Notes: generated from the letters alone by a model not told the origin. DNA of 64,000 bases from Streptomyces sp. CC208A (GCF_030010625.1 NZ_JASCXN010000012.1:120888-184887), one strand, 5' to 3'. Positions 56,228 to 64,000 are shown, counted from the stretch's first letter. Made by a program: numbers and translations.

Positions 56228-56421
56228 TGCCGCACCCCGGACCGCGCCGAGGATCATGGCGCGGCGGCCGGGAACCGCCGTGACCATCCCTGTATCCGAG
56301 TGCTTCCCGGCCCGCCGCCACCCGTGCACGCGCGCGCGTGGCGCTCGGCGCGGACGGAGCCGGCCTCCGGCGTCCAAGGGTCCGTGGCAATCGGTGTCAA
56401 GGGAAGGAAGGTCGTCGTCCG

Positions 56422-58200
56422 GTGGACGAGACACGCGGTACACAGGCGAAGGCGGAGGAGACGCCGGGTTCTCCGGAACCGGCGGGTTCCCCGGTTCCGG
56501 CGGGTTCCCCCGAACCGGCAGGTCTTCCGGAACCGGCGGGAGCGCGGACCGCGCTCCCGCCCCACCTCCGTCCCTCCTGGGTGGGGTGGCTGACGACCAC
56601 CGACCACAAGCAGATCGGCACCCTCTATCTCTGCTCGGCGCTGTTCTTCTTCGTCGTCGGCGGTGTCATGGCCCTGGTGATGCGGGCCGAACTGGCCCGT
56701 CCGGGCACGCAGATCATGTCGAACGAGCAGTTCAACCAGGCGTTCACCATGCACGGCTCGATCATGCTGCTGCTCTTCGCCATGCCGCTCTTCACCGGCT
56801 TCGCCAACTGGATCATGCCGCTCCAGATCGGCGCGCCGGACGTCGCCTTCCCGCGCCTGAACATGCTGGCCTACTGGCTCTACCTCTTCGGCTCGCTGAT
56901 CGCCGCCGGCGGCTTCCTCACCCCCGGCGGCGCGGCGGACTTCGGCTGGTTCCTGTACGCGCCGCTCTCCGACGCGGTCCACTCGCCCGGCCTCGGCGCC
57001 GACCTGTGGATCATGGGCGTGGCGCTCTCCGGCTTCGGATCCATCGCGGGCGCGGTCAACTTCATCACCACGATCATCTGCATGCGCGCCCCGGGCATGA
57101 CGATGTTCCGCATGCCGATCTTCACCTGGAACGTGCTGCTCACGTCCCTGCTGGTGCTCATGGTCTTCCCGGTGCTCGCCGCCGCGCTGTTCGCCCTCGA
57201 ATGCGACCGGAAGTTCGGCTCGCACGTCTTCGACCCCGCGACCGGCGGCGCTCTGCTCTGGCAGCACCTCTTCTGGTTCTTCGGCCACCCCGAGGTGTAC
57301 ATCCTGGCCCTGCCGTTCTTCGGCATCATCTCCGAGGTCGTCCCGGTCTTCAGCCGCAAGCCGATGTTCGGCTACATCGGCCTCGTCGCCGCGACGATCG
57401 CGATCGCCGGTCTCTCCGTGACCGTGTGGGCGCACCACATGTACGTCACCGGTGGCGTGCTCCTCCCGTTCTTCTCCTTCATGACGTTCCTCATCGCCGT
57501 ACCGACCGGCGTGAAGTTCTTCAACTGGATCGGAACGATGTGGAAGGGCTCACTGTCCTTCGAGACCCCGATGCTCTGGGCCGTCGGCTTCCTCATGACC
57601 TTCACCTTCGGTGGTCTGACCGGCGTCATCCTGGCCTCGCCCCCGATGGACTTCCACGTCTCCGACTCGTACTTCGTCGTCGCCCACTTCCACTACACGC
57701 TGTTCGGCACCGTCGTGTACGCCATGTTCGCCGGCTTCCACTTCTGGTGGCCGAAGTTCACCGGCAAGATGCTCGACGAGCGCCTCGGCAAGATGACGTT
57801 CTGGACGCTGACCGTCGGCTTCCACGCCACCTTCCTCGTCCAGCACTGGCTCGGCGCCGAGGGCATGCCACGCCGTTACGCCGACTACCTGGACGCGGAC
57901 GGCTTCACCACCCTGAACACGATCTCCACGATCGGCTCGTTCCTGCTCGGCCTCTCCTTCCTGCCGTTCTTCTACAACGTCTGGAAGACCGCCAAGTACG
58001 GCAAGAAGATCGAGGTCGACGACCCGTGGGGCTACGGCCGTTCGCTGGAGTGGGCGACCTCCTGCCCGCCGCCGCGGCACAACTTCCTCACGCTGCCGCG
58101 GATCCGGTCGGAATCGCCCGCGTTCGACCTGCACCACCCTGAGATCGCGGAGGTCGACCAGCTGGAGAACAAGCCGCACGAGACCGCGGACGCCCGGTGA
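56422..58200 (+). CDS. ctaD: Cytochrome c oxidase subunit I
   Basis: A 592-aa aa3-type oxidase subunit with 12 membrane helices. Metal ligands are visible: [11 protein letters not shown] (low-spin haem His), [14 protein letters not shown] (CuB His and cross-linked Tyr), [10 protein letters not shown] (CuB His pair) and [15 protein letters not shown] (haem His). The N-terminus (residues 1-45) is a Pro-Ala-Gly repeat ([17 protein letters not shown]). GTG 56422 has AAGGAAGG upstream. No subunit II or III adjacent, so it is an extra copy apart from the main cta cluster. Confidence 0.93.
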   Translation: MDETRGTQAKAEETPGSPEPAGSPVPAGSPEPAGLPEPAGARTALPPHLRPSWVGWLTTTDHKQIGTLYLCSALFFFVVGGVMALVMRAELARPGTQIMSNEQFNQAFTMHGSIMLLLFAMPLFTGFANWIMPLQIGAPDVAFPRLNMLAYWLYLFGSLIAAGGFLTPGGAADFGWFLYAPLSDAVHSPGLGADLWIMGVALSGFGSIAGAVNFITTIICMRAPGMTMFRMPIFTWNVLLTSLLVLMVFPVLAAALFALECDRKFGSHVFDPATGGALLWQHLFWFFGHPEVYILALPFFGIISEVVPVFSRKPMFGYIGLVAATIAIAGLSVTVWAHHMYVTGGVLLPFFSFMTFLIAVPTGVKFFNWIGTMWKGSLSFETPMLWAVGFLMTFTFGGLTGVILASPPMDFHVSDSYFVVAHFHYTLFGTVVYAMFAGFHFWWPKFTGKMLDERLGKMTFWTLTVGFHATFLVQHWLGAEGMPRRYADYLDADGFTTLNTISTIGSFLLGLSFLPFFYNVWKTAKYGKKIEVDDPWGYGRSLEWATSCPPPRHNFLTLPRIRSESPAFDLHHPEIAEVDQLENKPHETADAR

Positions 58201-58727
58201 CCCCGGCCGTCCTCGCCCTGGGCGCCGGGGCGGTGACCGTCTCCGGCTGTGTCTGGTACGTCCCCGCCCTCGCCGACCTGCGCGCCGGCGCCGACCGTCC
58301 GAGGTCCCGCCGCCTCGCCGCGACGGCCTGCCTCACCGGCTGGTCCACCGCGGCCGCCGTCACCCTCCTGCTGCTCCTCGGCGCCCCGGGCGCCCTCGTC
58401 CTCGGCCCCGCCGTCACCGGCGCCACGGCGACCGCCCTGCTGCGGGTCGGAGCGGCGGTACGACGGAGCGAGGAGCGCCGCGAGGACGGTCGGTGCTGGG
58501 CGGCGCTGTCGGCCGCGCCGCCCCCGTCCCACTGTTCGTCCCAGCGGATCTTCGCCCGCTGCGCCGGGACGGGCCTGCTGCTGGCCACGGTGTGCGCGCT
58601 CTGCCTGCTGTCCGTGCGGCGGGCGGCGGACGGTTCCGGCTTCGCCGTCATGGCCGTCCCCGTCGTTCTCGCCGGGGTCGCGCTGGTCGTGGCGTCGACG
58701 GCGGCCGTACGGCGAAGGGCCGGCTGA
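58197..58727 (+). CDS. Hypothetical membrane protein coupled to ctaD
   Basis: A 176-aa protein with about four hydrophobic segments ([76 protein letters not shown]) and a cysteine-rich middle ([17 protein letters not shown]). Starts inside the ctaD stop (GTGA, four-base overlap), so translationally coupled. No family recognised; possibly an oxidase assembly partner. Confidence 0.8.
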   Translation: MTPAVLALGAGAVTVSGCVWYVPALADLRAGADRPRSRRLAATACLTGWSTAAAVTLLLLLGAPGALVLGPAVTGATATALLRVGAAVRRSEERREDGRCWAALSAAPPPSHCSSQRIFARCAGTGLLLATVCALCLLSVRRAADGSGFAVMAVPVVLAGVALVVASTAAVRRRAG

Positions 58728-58747
58728 GGAGCGGTACGACGCCGTCC

Positions 58748-58753
58748 TATGGT
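58748..58753 (+). promoter_or_regulatory. -10 element, leaderless methyltransferase gene
   Basis: TATGGT ends six bases before the ATG at 58760 and there is no Shine-Dalgarno, so transcription probably begins at the start codon. Confidence 0.5.
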
Positions 58754-58759
58754 GGGCCG

Positions 58760-59428
58760 ATGCACACTCACCGCATCGACAGGCCCGCCGACCTCGACGT
58801 GGTACGCGAGTCCTACGACCGCGTGGCCGACAACTACGCTCACATGGTGCTGACGACCGGAATCGGAGACATACGGAAGGACCCCTGGCTCAAGGCGTCG
58901 ATCGACGCCTTCGCCGACAGCGTGGACGGCCTGGGACCGGTCCTCGACGTCGGCTGCGGTCCCGGGACGGTGACCGCCTATCTCGCCGAGCGCGGACTCG
59001 ACGTGTCCGGGGTGGACCTCTCCCCTCGGATGATCGAGAACGCGCGCCGTCTCCACCCGCAGTGCCGCTTCGACGTCGCCTCCGCCACCGATCTCGACCT
59101 CGCCGAGGCGTCCCTCGGCGGGGTCCTTGGATGGTGGTCGCTGTTCAACCTCCCCCGTGACGTCCTTCCCCAGGTCCTCGCCCTGTTCGCGCGGGCGCTG
59201 AAGCCGGGCGGGCACCTCGTCACCGCCACCCACGTCGGTGACGAGGACCTGCTGCGCACCGAGGCGTACGGCGGCGTACCCGTGCGGTGGACGACACACA
59301 AATGGCGGCCGGAACAGCTCGTGGACCTGATCGAGGGGGCGGGGCTGCGGCCGGTCGCCGAACTCCGGCTTCCCGGCGACGAACAGACCGGACCGGGTGT
59401 GGTCGTCATGGCCAAACGGCCCGACTGA
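58760..59428 (+). CDS. SAM-dependent methyltransferase
   Basis: A 222-aa class I methyltransferase: VLDVGCGPGTVTAYLAERG (motif I), VSGVDLSPRMIENAR (motif II), LGGVLGWWSLFNLP, ALKPGGHLVTATHVGD. Substrate unknown; YDRVADNYAHMV is the usual lead-in to the fold. Confidence 0.9.
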   Translation: MHTHRIDRPADLDVVRESYDRVADNYAHMVLTTGIGDIRKDPWLKASIDAFADSVDGLGPVLDVGCGPGTVTAYLAERGLDVSGVDLSPRMIENARRLHPQCRFDVASATDLDLAEASLGGVLGWWSLFNLPRDVLPQVLALFARALKPGGHLVTATHVGDEDLLRTEAYGGVPVRWTTHKWRPEQLVDLIEGAGLRPVAELRLPGDEQTGPGVVVMAKRPD

Positions 59429-59466
59429 GGCCGGGCGCCGGGCCGGGGAGGACCGGCTCGGCCGCG

Positions 59467-59489
59467 TTGTCAGTGGTGCCCACTAGCTT
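59467..59489 (+). promoter_or_regulatory. RecA-independent DNA-damage (PafBC) promoter
   Basis: TTGTCAGTG-N8-TAGCTT matches the actinobacterial RecA-NDp/PafBC promoter consensus TTGTCRVTG-N8-TAN3T at every fixed position. Start site expected near 59496, 33 bases before the macrodomain ATG. PafBC activates DNA repair genes after mitomycin-type damage, so the operon should be damage-induced. Confidence 0.85.
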
Positions 59490-59528
59490 CGGAGGAGTCG
59501 CAAGAGACCGTTCCGACAGGGGGCTTCG

Positions 59529-60221
59529 ATGACCGAGAGCTGTGTGCAGACCGCGCTGCGGGTGGTGCTGACCGACGTCAACGCGGGGGTGGTGGAGGCG
59601 TGGCGCGCGGCCTTCGCCGACGTGCCGGGCATCGAGATCCGGCAGGGCTCGGTCCTCGACGAGGACGTGGACGCCTGGGTCACGCCGACGAACGCGGCGG
59701 GACGGATGGACGGCGGCGTGGACGCCGCGATCAAGCGCCATCTGGGCGCAGGGATCCAGCTGCGGGTACGGCGGGCCATCCGTGACCGGTTCGACGGGAG
59801 CATGCCGGTCGGCAGCGCCGTGTGCGTCCCGTCGGGGGCGACCGTGCCGCGCTTCGTCATCTCGACGCCGACCATGGTCGGCTCCTCGCAGAACGTGAGT
59901 GAGACGCTCAACGTCGCCATGGCCTGCGCGGCCGCGTTCCAGGCCGTGCACCGGCAGAACCGGAAGGCGCCGGGCAGCATCCGCTCGGTGGCGCTCGTCG
60001 GGATGGGCGCGCGCACCGGCCGGGTGCCGGCCCGGGTGTGCGCCAACCTGATGTGGACCGGCTACACCCTCTTCCACGACCACTGGTTCGAGGACGACGA
60101 CGAGCTGCGCGCCACCATCACCGCCCAGCTGGCGGGCATCGACCAGGCCCCGCCCACGACGCGGGTGCGGATCACGCCGCCGAAAGGAGCACCGGCCAAA
60201 GGGTGTTCCTTTCGCCACTGA
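59529..60221 (+). CDS. Macrodomain protein
   Basis: A 230-aa macrodomain: IRQGSVLDEDVDAWVTPTNAAGRMDGGVDAAI (ADP-ribose binding with the N-terminal Asp and Gly-rich loop), VGSAVCVPSGATVPRFVISTPTM and AACAAAFQAV. It has an extra N-terminal strand and a C-terminal tail (GTPPKGAPAKG-like). Macrodomains bind ADP-ribose and often remove it from proteins or DNA. ATG 59529 follows CAGGGGG. First gene of the operon with the glycosylase-ART fusion, 133 bases upstream. Confidence 0.9.
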   Translation: MTESCVQTALRVVLTDVNAGVVEAWRAAFADVPGIEIRQGSVLDEDVDAWVTPTNAAGRMDGGVDAAIKRHLGAGIQLRVRRAIRDRFDGSMPVGSAVCVPSGATVPRFVISTPTMVGSSQNVSETLNVAMACAAAFQAVHRQNRKAPGSIRSVALVGMGARTGRVPARVCANLMWTGYTLFHDHWFEDDDELRATITAQLAGIDQAPPTTRVRITPPKGAPAKGCSFRH

Positions 60222-60354
60222 CCAGGCCGCCCCGCACCAACCGCCCGCCGGGCAGCACCAGTTGCCGACCGTCTCGGCCACGGCGTCCGCCGCCCCGGCC
60301 GAGACGGCCGACGCCTCCCACCTCGCAGCCACGACCACCGGGAGTTCCCCCGCC

Positions 60355-62025
60355 ATGAGCGACGCCGCCACGCCGCCGACCCAGCCCGACCCGAACACCC
60401 CGAACGACCCGACCGATCCGCTCGCCCTCGCCGAACTGTTCACCGGCGGCGGCGAGACCTGGCTGCCCCTCCTCAAGCCCGTCATCGAGGCCCGTCCGGA
60501 CGCCGACCGGTTCATCGGCCCCGGGCGCAGCCCGCAGGTCGTCCCGGTCCGCGAGCTCACCTTCCAGGCGCTCAAGCCCAACCCGCCGCACAAGTGGAAG
60601 GTCGTCGTCTTCGGCCAGAACCCCTATCCGCGGCCGGAGAGCGCCACCGGCATCGCCATGTTCGACAACACCTTCAACGACTGGAAGGAAAGCCAGTTCG
60701 GACGGGTCGTCAGCATCCGCTGCCTCATCAAGGCGGCGGCGATGTGGAAGTACGGCATCGTCAAGAAGACTCCCATCGCCGACGTCCGCGCCCTGCTGAA
60801 GGAACGGGACACGGTCCAGCCGCCCGAGTGGTTCCAGGCCATGCTCACCCAGGGCGTGCTCCTCCTGAACGCCTCACTGACCGCCAGCGCCGACGGCGCC
60901 ATGGCCACCGACCAGCACACCGCCTTCTGGCGACCCGTCGCCGAACGGATCGTCGAGGAGATCCTCCGCGCCAAGCAGGACGCCGCGGACCCGGAGGACC
61001 GGGGTGTCGTCTTCGCCTGGTGGGGCGCCCACGCCCGCAGCCTGAAGAAGACCGTGCAGCGCCTGGAGAAGAACTACCCGGGCGTCGAGGTCCGCCACAT
61101 CGACCACGCCAACCCTGCCGCGCAGGGCGACCTCTTCTGCGACGGCGACCACCTCGCCACCGTCAACGACGCCCTGCTGTCCCTCGGCGCCGACGCGATC
61201 GACTGGCTGCCCAGCAAGGGCTGGAACGAGCCCCCGGCCGGCACCGCCACCGGCACGGACCCCGCCACGGGCGGCGGAGGCCCGGACACCGACGTCGCCG
61301 CCCGCATGGGCGCCTTCATCGCCTCGACGATGGAGCTCCACCAGCTGTACCTGGAGCGGCTCACCAGCGTCCGCGACGAGGGGCACGTCCTGCCGCCGCT
61401 CACCGGCGTCTTCGACACCCCGCTGATGTCCTTCGAGGACGCCGTCGCCCCGGTCACCCAGGTGCTTGGCGGCCTCGGCCGGCACATCGACCGCTCCCGC
61501 GAGTTCGGCAAACGGCGCGCCGACGAGCAGACCGGCGCCGGGCTCTCCGCCGACGCCATCGCCGCGCTCTTCCTCTACACCTGCGAGTCCGGCTTCTACC
61601 GCACCATCAACGCCGTCCTGCGTTCCCCGGACCGCGACCGCGTGGTGCCCTACCTGCCGTACCTCCGGCTGCTGTTCTCGGCGGTCGATTCGCTGCCCGT
61701 CCGGACCGACCCCCTGTGGCGGGGCGTCGCGCTGGACCTGCGCGGCCAGTACCCCGTCGGCTCGACGGTCACCTGGTGGGGTGTCTCCTCCTGCACCTCC
61801 GAGCTCGGCGTCGCCCGCTCCTTCCTCGGCAGCCGCGGCAGGCGGACCCTGTTCGAGGTGACCCCGGCCCGCGCCGTGGGCATCCGCAGCTTCTCCGCCT
61901 TCACCGGCGAGGAGGAGTACCTCCTCGCCCCCGGCACCCAGTTGGAGGTCACGGACGTGAAGACCGAGCGCGGCGGCCTGTGCACGGTGAAACTGAGGGA
62001 GGTGGACACCCGGCTCGTCTCCTGA
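60355..62025 (+). CDS. Uracil-DNA glycosylase - ADP-ribosyltransferase fusion
   Basis: A 556-aa fusion. Residues 65-285 follow family-1 uracil-DNA glycosylase: FGQNPYP (residues 86-92, where UNG has GQDPYH), LLLNASLTA (169-177), FAWWGAHA (220-227), DHANPAAQGDLF (250-261, where UNG has HPSPLS) and TVNDALLSLGADAIDW. The catalytic Asp is Asn89; the uracil-gate Tyr91 and His251 remain. Residues 313-550 are a mono-ADP-ribosyltransferase of R-S-E type: LFLYTCESGFYRTINAVLR, Arg456 in LWRGV, SSCTS at 478-482, ExE at 519-521 (GEEEYLLAPGTQLEV). ATG 60355 has GGGAG upstream. Substrate could be DNA, RNA or protein; none can be inferred. Confidence 0.92.
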   Translation: MSDAATPPTQPDPNTPNDPTDPLALAELFTGGGETWLPLLKPVIEARPDADRFIGPGRSPQVVPVRELTFQALKPNPPHKWKVVVFGQNPYPRPESATGIAMFDNTFNDWKESQFGRVVSIRCLIKAAAMWKYGIVKKTPIADVRALLKERDTVQPPEWFQAMLTQGVLLLNASLTASADGAMATDQHTAFWRPVAERIVEEILRAKQDAADPEDRGVVFAWWGAHARSLKKTVQRLEKNYPGVEVRHIDHANPAAQGDLFCDGDHLATVNDALLSLGADAIDWLPSKGWNEPPAGTATGTDPATGGGGPDTDVAARMGAFIASTMELHQLYLERLTSVRDEGHVLPPLTGVFDTPLMSFEDAVAPVTQVLGGLGRHIDRSREFGKRRADEQTGAGLSADAIAALFLYTCESGFYRTINAVLRSPDRDRVVPYLPYLRLLFSAVDSLPVRTDPLWRGVALDLRGQYPVGSTVTWWGVSSCTSELGVARSFLGSRGRRTLFEVTPARAVGIRSFSAFTGEEEYLLAPGTQLEVTDVKTERGGLCTVKLREVDTRLVS

Positions 62026-62066
62026 CCTGCGGCCGGGGTGCGAGAGAGGGAGCCGTCGGCGGGGGC

Positions 62067-62135
62067 TCAGGAAGGCGTCGCCGCGCGGTCGGACTCACTG
62101 CGCAGGACGCAGAATTCATTGCCCTCGGGGTCTCC
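62067..62135 (-). pseudogene. VOC gene 3' remnant at integration site
   Basis: The end of a VOC-family (glyoxalase-fold) gene reading DPEGNEFCVLRSESDRAATPS and a stop. Similarity stops just upstream of GAC-CCC (before about 62135), where sequence of the integrase side begins. Looks like the host gene interrupted by the element. Confidence 0.6.
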
Positions 62136-62165
62136 GGACGCGTGAGATACGCGGTTCTGGGAGGG
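62110..62165. other. Putative attL of an integrated element
   Basis: The junction between the VOC 3' end and unrelated sequence lies about here, directly before a large serine integrase reading away from it. The element would extend right, beyond the window. Core sequence not determined. Confidence 0.5.
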
Positions 62166-62200
62166 CCCGGAAGTGGCAGCATCCACGCTCGTCGGCGGAC

Positions 62201-62219
62201 ACAGGAAACCCTTGCGCTC
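62201..62219. repeat. 19-base direct repeat, left copy
   Basis: ACAGGAAACCCTTGCGCTC, matched at 63950-63968 with one mismatch (A for G). The two copies flank the integrase gene. Confidence 0.8.
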
Positions 62220-62286
62220 TAGCGAGTGCATGAACGAAGCACCGCAGGTCACGCCGCGTAGGCAATCCACTCGCCAGGTACGGGGC

Positions 62287-63888
62287 GTGACCCCCAACGC
62301 TGATCAGCCCCGTGCCGTGTCCGCCATCCGTCTGAGCGTCGCCACCGACGAGACCACCTCACCTGCCCGGCAGCGTGAGGCGAACGAGAAGGCCGCCGCG
62401 AGTCTGGGCGCGGTCATCGTCGGGGAGGCGGAAGACCTGGACGTGTCGGCGTCCAAGACGACGCCGTTCGAGCGTCCGGAGCTGGGCCCGTGGTTCGAGC
62501 GGCCCGACGACTTCGACATGGTCATCTGGTGGCGGCTTGACCGTGCCGTGCGCTCCATGGCGGACATGTCGGCGTTGGTCGGGTGGGCGCGCAAGCACGG
62601 TAAGCGGCTGGTGTTCGCGGAGGGGCCCGGCGGCGCGCGCCTCGAACTCAACATGTCCAACGTCGTCGGTGAGCTGATCGCAACGCTTCTGGCGTTCGCC
62701 GCTCAGATGGAAGCCCAGTCCATCGCGGAGCGTGTCACGGGCGCTCAGGCGGCTATGCGCGTGATGCCGCTGCGGTGGCGCGGTTCGCGTCCGCACTACG
62801 GCTACGAGCCTGCCCCGCTGGACGGGGGCGGCTGGACGCTCGTTCCGGACGCTGAGGCGGTCGCGGTCATTGAGCGGATGATCAAGGACCTGAGCGCGGG
62901 CAAGACGGCGAGCATGGTTGCCGCTGAGCTGAACGAGGAGGGCATCCCTTCCCCGCGTGATCACTGGGCGCTCAAGAAGGGCCGCACGACCGGCGGGAAG
63001 ACGGGCGGCAGCAAGGGCGAGCACGTCAAGCGTGAGCGGTTCAAGTGGGGCCCCAGCATCGTCAAGCGGGTCCTGACGTCCGCCGCGCTGATCGGATGGA
63101 AGCTGCACCAGAACAAACCGGTCCGGGACAGTGAGGGCCGCCCGGTCATGGCCACGAACACACCGGTTCTCACCCGCGCCGAGTACGACGCGATAGGCGC
63201 GCTGTTCGATGAGCGGTCGGTGGACAACCGCGAACGCAAGGACACGGACGCGCTGCTGTTGCGGGTGATCCACTGCGACGGTTGCGGGGGTCGCATGTAC
63301 CTCAACAAGCAAACCAGCAAGGCGAATCAGCGCCCCACCTACAAGTGCAACGCCCATGCGCGCGGGGAGACTTGCGCGGCTCCGGCCTACGTGCGGGCGG
63401 ACTGGGTGGATGAGTACGCGGAGCGCGAATTCCTCCGGCAGACAGGTCCGCTGGCGATCACGGAGACCCGGACGGTTCCCGGCTACGACCCCGGCCCGGA
63501 GATCGCCGCGACGCTGGCGGAGTTCGAGGAGCACCAGCGCCAAGAGGGGCGGCACAAGTCGAACGCCGCCCGGCAGGCGTGGCAGACGCGGGCTGACGCT
63601 CTGGACACGCGCCTTGCGGAGCTGGAGGCAACGCCGAAGGTGGAGCCCCGCCGTGAGGTCATCAGGACCGGCCGCGTCTACGCCGACCTGTGGCAGGCGT
63701 CGGAGACGACCGACCGGCGCGCCATGCTGATCCAGGCAGGGGCCCGGCTCACGGTGAAGAGGGGGACGCGGGGCGGCTGGCGACGGCTGGACGAATCCCG
63801 CGTCCGCTTCACCGTGAACGGCCCTCTGGACGAGGCGATAGACACGCTGCTTGCCGTCCGGCGAGAAGACCAGGAGTTGGCCGCGTAA
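62287..63888 (+). CDS. Large serine recombinase (integrase)
   Basis: A 533-aa serine integrase, or 552 aa if the ATG at 62230 is used. VSAIRLSVATDETTSPARQ carries the nucleophile Ser, WWRLDRAVRSMADMSALVGWA the catalytic Arg, FAAQMEAQSIAERV the E helix; then a recombinase domain (RGSRPHYGYEPAPL, GWKLHQNKPV) and a zinc ribbon (CDGCGGRMYLN, CNAHARGETC). A coiled region (EFEEHQRQEGRHKSNAARQAW) follows. Should catalyse site-specific integration of the element starting at attL. GTG 62287 has GGGG upstream. Confidence 0.92.
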   Translation: MTPNADQPRAVSAIRLSVATDETTSPARQREANEKAAASLGAVIVGEAEDLDVSASKTTPFERPELGPWFERPDDFDMVIWWRLDRAVRSMADMSALVGWARKHGKRLVFAEGPGGARLELNMSNVVGELIATLLAFAAQMEAQSIAERVTGAQAAMRVMPLRWRGSRPHYGYEPAPLDGGGWTLVPDAEAVAVIERMIKDLSAGKTASMVAAELNEEGIPSPRDHWALKKGRTTGGKTGGSKGEHVKRERFKWGPSIVKRVLTSAALIGWKLHQNKPVRDSEGRPVMATNTPVLTRAEYDAIGALFDERSVDNRERKDTDALLLRVIHCDGCGGRMYLNKQTSKANQRPTYKCNAHARGETCAAPAYVRADWVDEYAEREFLRQTGPLAITETRTVPGYDPGPEIAATLAEFEEHQRQEGRHKSNAARQAWQTRADALDTRLAELEATPKVEPRREVIRTGRVYADLWQASETTDRRAMLIQAGARLTVKRGTRGGWRRLDESRVRFTVNGPLDEAIDTLLAVRREDQELAA

Positions 63889-63908
63889 GCCCGCTCAGCG
63901 TCCCGTAG

Positions 63909-63940
63909 GCCCCGTTCCTCCCGCAGCGGAGGGGCGGGGC
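63909..63940. terminator. Hairpin terminator after integrase
   Basis: GCCCC (63909-63913) and inner CCTCC pair with GGAGG and GGGGC (63936-63940), a bulged stem just past the integrase stop. The remaining 60 bases to the window end hold the second direct repeat and no gene I can support. Confidence 0.6.
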
Positions 63941-63949
63941 TTCGCGGTA

Positions 63950-63968
63950 ACAGGAAACCCTTGCACTC
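63950..63968. repeat. 19-base direct repeat, right copy
   Basis: ACAGGAAACCCTTGCACTC, matched by 62201-62219 with one mismatch. Identical strand and orientation. Confidence 0.8.
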
Positions 63969-64000
63969 CAAGACAGGCAGGGGGCGGGCAACCAACCCGC

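Larger units (their letters stand above)
55202..56421. other. 1.2-kb intergenic region without supported genes
   Basis: Open frames in all phases here lack family similarity or ribosome-binding sites. The region holds several GGGCC/GGCCC dyads (55634-55647, 55656-55669, 56179-56193, 56212-56227) and an 18-base tandem repeat (56011-56077). Probably a long control region or a decayed gene. Confidence 0.6.

Noticed and set aside
55727..56443. Minus-strand 238-aa open frame in the gene-free region
   Set aside because: Trp/Gly/Arg repeat content comes from the tandem repeat; no start signal.
62201..63968. tRNA-derived attachment site
   Set aside because: Repeats do not fold as a tRNA end, and the host junction lies in a VOC gene instead.

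Overview
High-G+C DNA with the gene style of a Streptomyces chromosome: almost every coding region has G or C at codon position 3, GTG/TTG starts are common, several starts look leaderless, and the window carries a tap-tpg pair (40.5-43.2 kb), the telomere-protein system of linear Streptomyces replicons. The tap-tpg pair, an integrase at the right edge, several decayed gene remnants and a lanthipeptide cluster suggest a chromosome arm rather than the conserved core, although housekeeping-type genes (cyclophilin, katG-furA, GAPDH, argG) are also present. No rRNA, tRNA or CRISPR array was seen.

Layout. 0-5.6 kb: partial nucleosidase, DUF5519 protein, hotdog thioesterase divergent from an HxlR regulator, BrkB-type membrane protein, NUDIX hydrolase, secreted AMIN-like protein, small secreted peptide, cyclophilin, zinc-free L31. 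5.7-12.6 kb: multi-sensor SpoIIE phosphatase, alpha/beta hydrolase, phosphoribosyltransferase-hydrolase fusion, LysM/transglycosylase gene behind a ydaO-type (c-di-AMP) riboswitch. 12.7-18.5 kb: phospholipase C pseudogene, glycosyltransferase, an OmpR-type regulator with a degenerate receiver, katG divergent from furA with a perfect operator between them. 18.6-31.8 kb: GlxA-type regulator, GAPDH, argG with an ARG box, NPP1 protein, PadR-HAAS pair, ThpR, mycothiol-enzyme family protein, an Lrp/MFS decay scar, a Cys-less racemase-fold protein.

32.5-39.6 kb is a tight six-gene operon (pobA-ligJ-ligK-ligI-ligAB-ligC) that can take 4-hydroxybenzoate through protocatechuate and 4,5-(meta) ring cleavage to pyruvate and oxaloacetate, with a divergent-side IclR regulator and a periplasmic-binding-fold protein. 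40.5-43.2 kb is tap-tpg. 44.4-49.3 kb is a class IV lanthipeptide (venezuelin-type) cluster: LanL synthetase, 51-aa precursor, ABC ATPase and permease. 49.5-51.2 kb holds a HEAT-repeat protein and a MerR-HEAT regulator. 51.3-58.7 kb holds an intact Tat-exported phospholipase C, a flavohemoprotein, a 1.2-kb non-coding stretch with GGGCC/GGCCC dyads, and cytochrome oxidase subunit I.

The most striking locus is 59.46-62.03 kb: a macrodomain protein followed by a protein that fuses a family-1-like uracil-DNA glycosylase fold (with the catalytic Asp position changed to Asn) to a C-terminal R-S-ExE ADP-ribosyltransferase. The promoter in front matches the RecA-independent DNA-damage (PafBC) consensus exactly. 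This looks like a DNA-damage-inducible nucleic-acid or protein ADP-ribosylation module with its own ADP-ribose-handling partner, possibly a toxin-antitoxin or anti-phage system. Immediately right of it a large serine integrase sits in the 3' end of a VOC (glyoxalase-fold) gene, marking the left end of an integrated element that continues beyond the window.
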